DNA from: Pyrocephalus nanus
Taxonomy: Eukaryota > Chordata > Aves > Passeriformes > Tyrannidae
Assembly: GCA_038380795.1 (NCBI GenBank)
Contig: CM076267.1
Location: 18,109,501-18,173,500, forward strand
Direction: 5' to 3'
Length of the DNA: 64,000 bases
The position numbers and the translations under genes are program-made. The notes below the pieces were generated by a model. It was given only the letters and a program-made list of their open reading frames with translations, searched no databases and was not told the DNA's origin. Below, piece after piece: positions 62,801 through 64,000 of the stretch (within the stretch, counting starts at the first letter, position 1; each line of letters starts with the position of its first letter).

Positions 62801-64000
62801 TCTTTTAGAACTGTCAGTTTAATAACAAGGGAGACAAAGAATTAACTTTTTGCAATGCATAAACTTATAATTCTACAATTAGTATTTGAAAATGAGCCAA
62901 AAGGGTCACATTCCTCCGCTATTCTCAAGCTGGAAAATAAAGCATCATACACAAGCAATTTGATCAGCATAGCCCTGGCAAGTTTTCCTGGTTCTCTTAA
63001 AATTCATCCCTTTGTGTCTTAATCTGCAGTAAAAAGGGCAGTCTGTCCTGCTGGCACATTTTCCATGATTTTTAAAAAGAACTTTTTCACAGCTGACTTG
63101 ACGTTTGTATTCCACATGCCAGCAATGTCTTCACTAAGCGTGTGAGTAGTGTAACAATACATATACAACACAGTATGTCACTTAGCAATATATCATGTTG
63201 TAAAAGAAGATTAATGACATCATCCAGGTAAGGGACAGGATTTGCCTAATATGAGAAATGCAATCATTTAAAAACACAGAAAGAAGAAGAGTGATGATGG
63301 AATCTGGGCAGAAGGCATGTAAAGGACAAGAAGCCCATTACAAATGTCCCTATTTAGGAATATGTGGCACTGATTTGGACTTCTACATATGCGGGAGAAA
63401 AATGGTAGCAGAAAACTGGTGACTTGGCAGACACATGCTACAGAGGATGACTGATGTCCTTCTATTCTTCACCAAACAAAATTCAGGTGTGTCTTATGTT
63501 TTATTGACCACATCACAAACAAATTAGACGTAATAATGTAATAACTGACAGTTTGCACCCACAGTAAGACTATGCTTACAATTATTAGTTTACTTTTATT
63601 ACCATATAACCTAGGAGTGTTTATCGCATAGCAAGATTTCATCGTGTTATGGGCTGCCCAACCCAGAACAAAAGCATGATTGCTGATTGATACCCTTTAA
63701 AGACTAAATAAAAGGTAATGGAAGAATACGAACTTATGAAGAATTAGGACATGTCAACATTCATCAGCAGTATCACTGACATCAATTCATTTAGTGACTC
63801 AAAGATCTACTTTTTGCAGGCTTCTTTGCAAAGGAAAGTTTTAAAGCAGACTTTTAAAGTCTTAAAGAAAGCTTTACAAATGTTATTGGGATTTCCTTTC
63901 TATAGCATAGGACAGGGAACAGTATATTTGAAAAGGTGTCAGGTAGAAACTGTAAGCTGAGAGTATTGGGGGATTTTTGACAACACAAAACCAAACGAAC
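53870..64000. other. Intergenic-looking AT-rich DNA, nothing recognised
   Basis: No gene, SINE or LINE could be recognised in these 10 kb. The longest frame (57,275-57,673 plus, 132 codons) has ordinary composition but no initiation, splice or family support. A CAAA-type patch lies at 59,828-59,852. Confidence 0.5.

Noticed and set aside
1..64000. Bacterial, phage, CRISPR or plasmid features
   Set aside because: No tandem spacer-repeat array, no tightly packed genes and no ribosome-binding-site pattern. CR1 and MIR relics show this is vertebrate chromosomal DNA.

Overview
The window looks like vertebrate nuclear DNA, most likely from a bird; another sauropsid such as a crocodilian or turtle cannot be excluded. 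It is AT-rich, almost devoid of convincing open reading frames, and carries diverged CR1 LINE fragments. These are recognisable by their conserved 3' region and the ATTCTATG-type terminus without a poly-A tail. It also holds old MIR/CORE-SINE relics. There is no bacterial-style gene density, operon, CRISPR array, phage or plasmid gene. Outside the CpG island most long open frames are about as long as chance allows in 64 kb of such sequence.

The functional centre is a roughly 1 kb CpG island at about 39,840-40,880, which I read as a promoter. Immediately on its low-coordinate side the minus strand carries a likely first exon ending in a near-ideal 5' splice site (CAG|GTAAGA, exon edge at 39,644). 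A well-placed ATG in that exon opens only a 15-codon uORF. The simplest model is a minus-strand gene whose exon 1 is mostly 5' UTR and whose first intron runs from 39,643 down through most or all of 39,643-1. I could not identify the gene. Several parts of that presumed intron (11.8-12.5, 21.3-21.6 and 22.5-22.8 kb, plus the promoter-proximal 39.2-39.56 kb) have the texture of conserved non-coding regulatory DNA, including a perfect cAMP-response element overlapping an E-box at 11.85 kb. That conservation is inferred, not measured.

The 0-39.6 kb part also holds a CORE-SINE/MIR relic (12.8 kb), a MIR/L2-like tail (11.1 kb), copies of a palindromic old repeat (11.0 and 13.35 kb; a third, nearly complete copy lies at 47.1 kb), a tRNA-Leu-like relic inside a GC-rich islet (18.9 kb), and two stretches that read like exonic or decayed coding sequence on the plus strand (10.1-10.4 and 24.52-24.68 kb).

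The 41-64 kb part, upstream of the presumed minus-strand promoter, is mostly unannotatable intergenic DNA. It has three CR1 fragments: one at 44.1-44.3 kb, and an opposed pair at 51.96-52.14 and 52.44-53.61 kb. It also has a candidate decayed coding exon with a downstream AATAAA (45.53-46.35 kb) and a second splice-bounded segment (43.2 kb). Together these could represent a transcript divergent from the CpG island, but that is speculative. No new molecular system is evident. The best leads are the broken coding-like segments, the divergent-transcript possibility and the tRNA-Leu-like relic.
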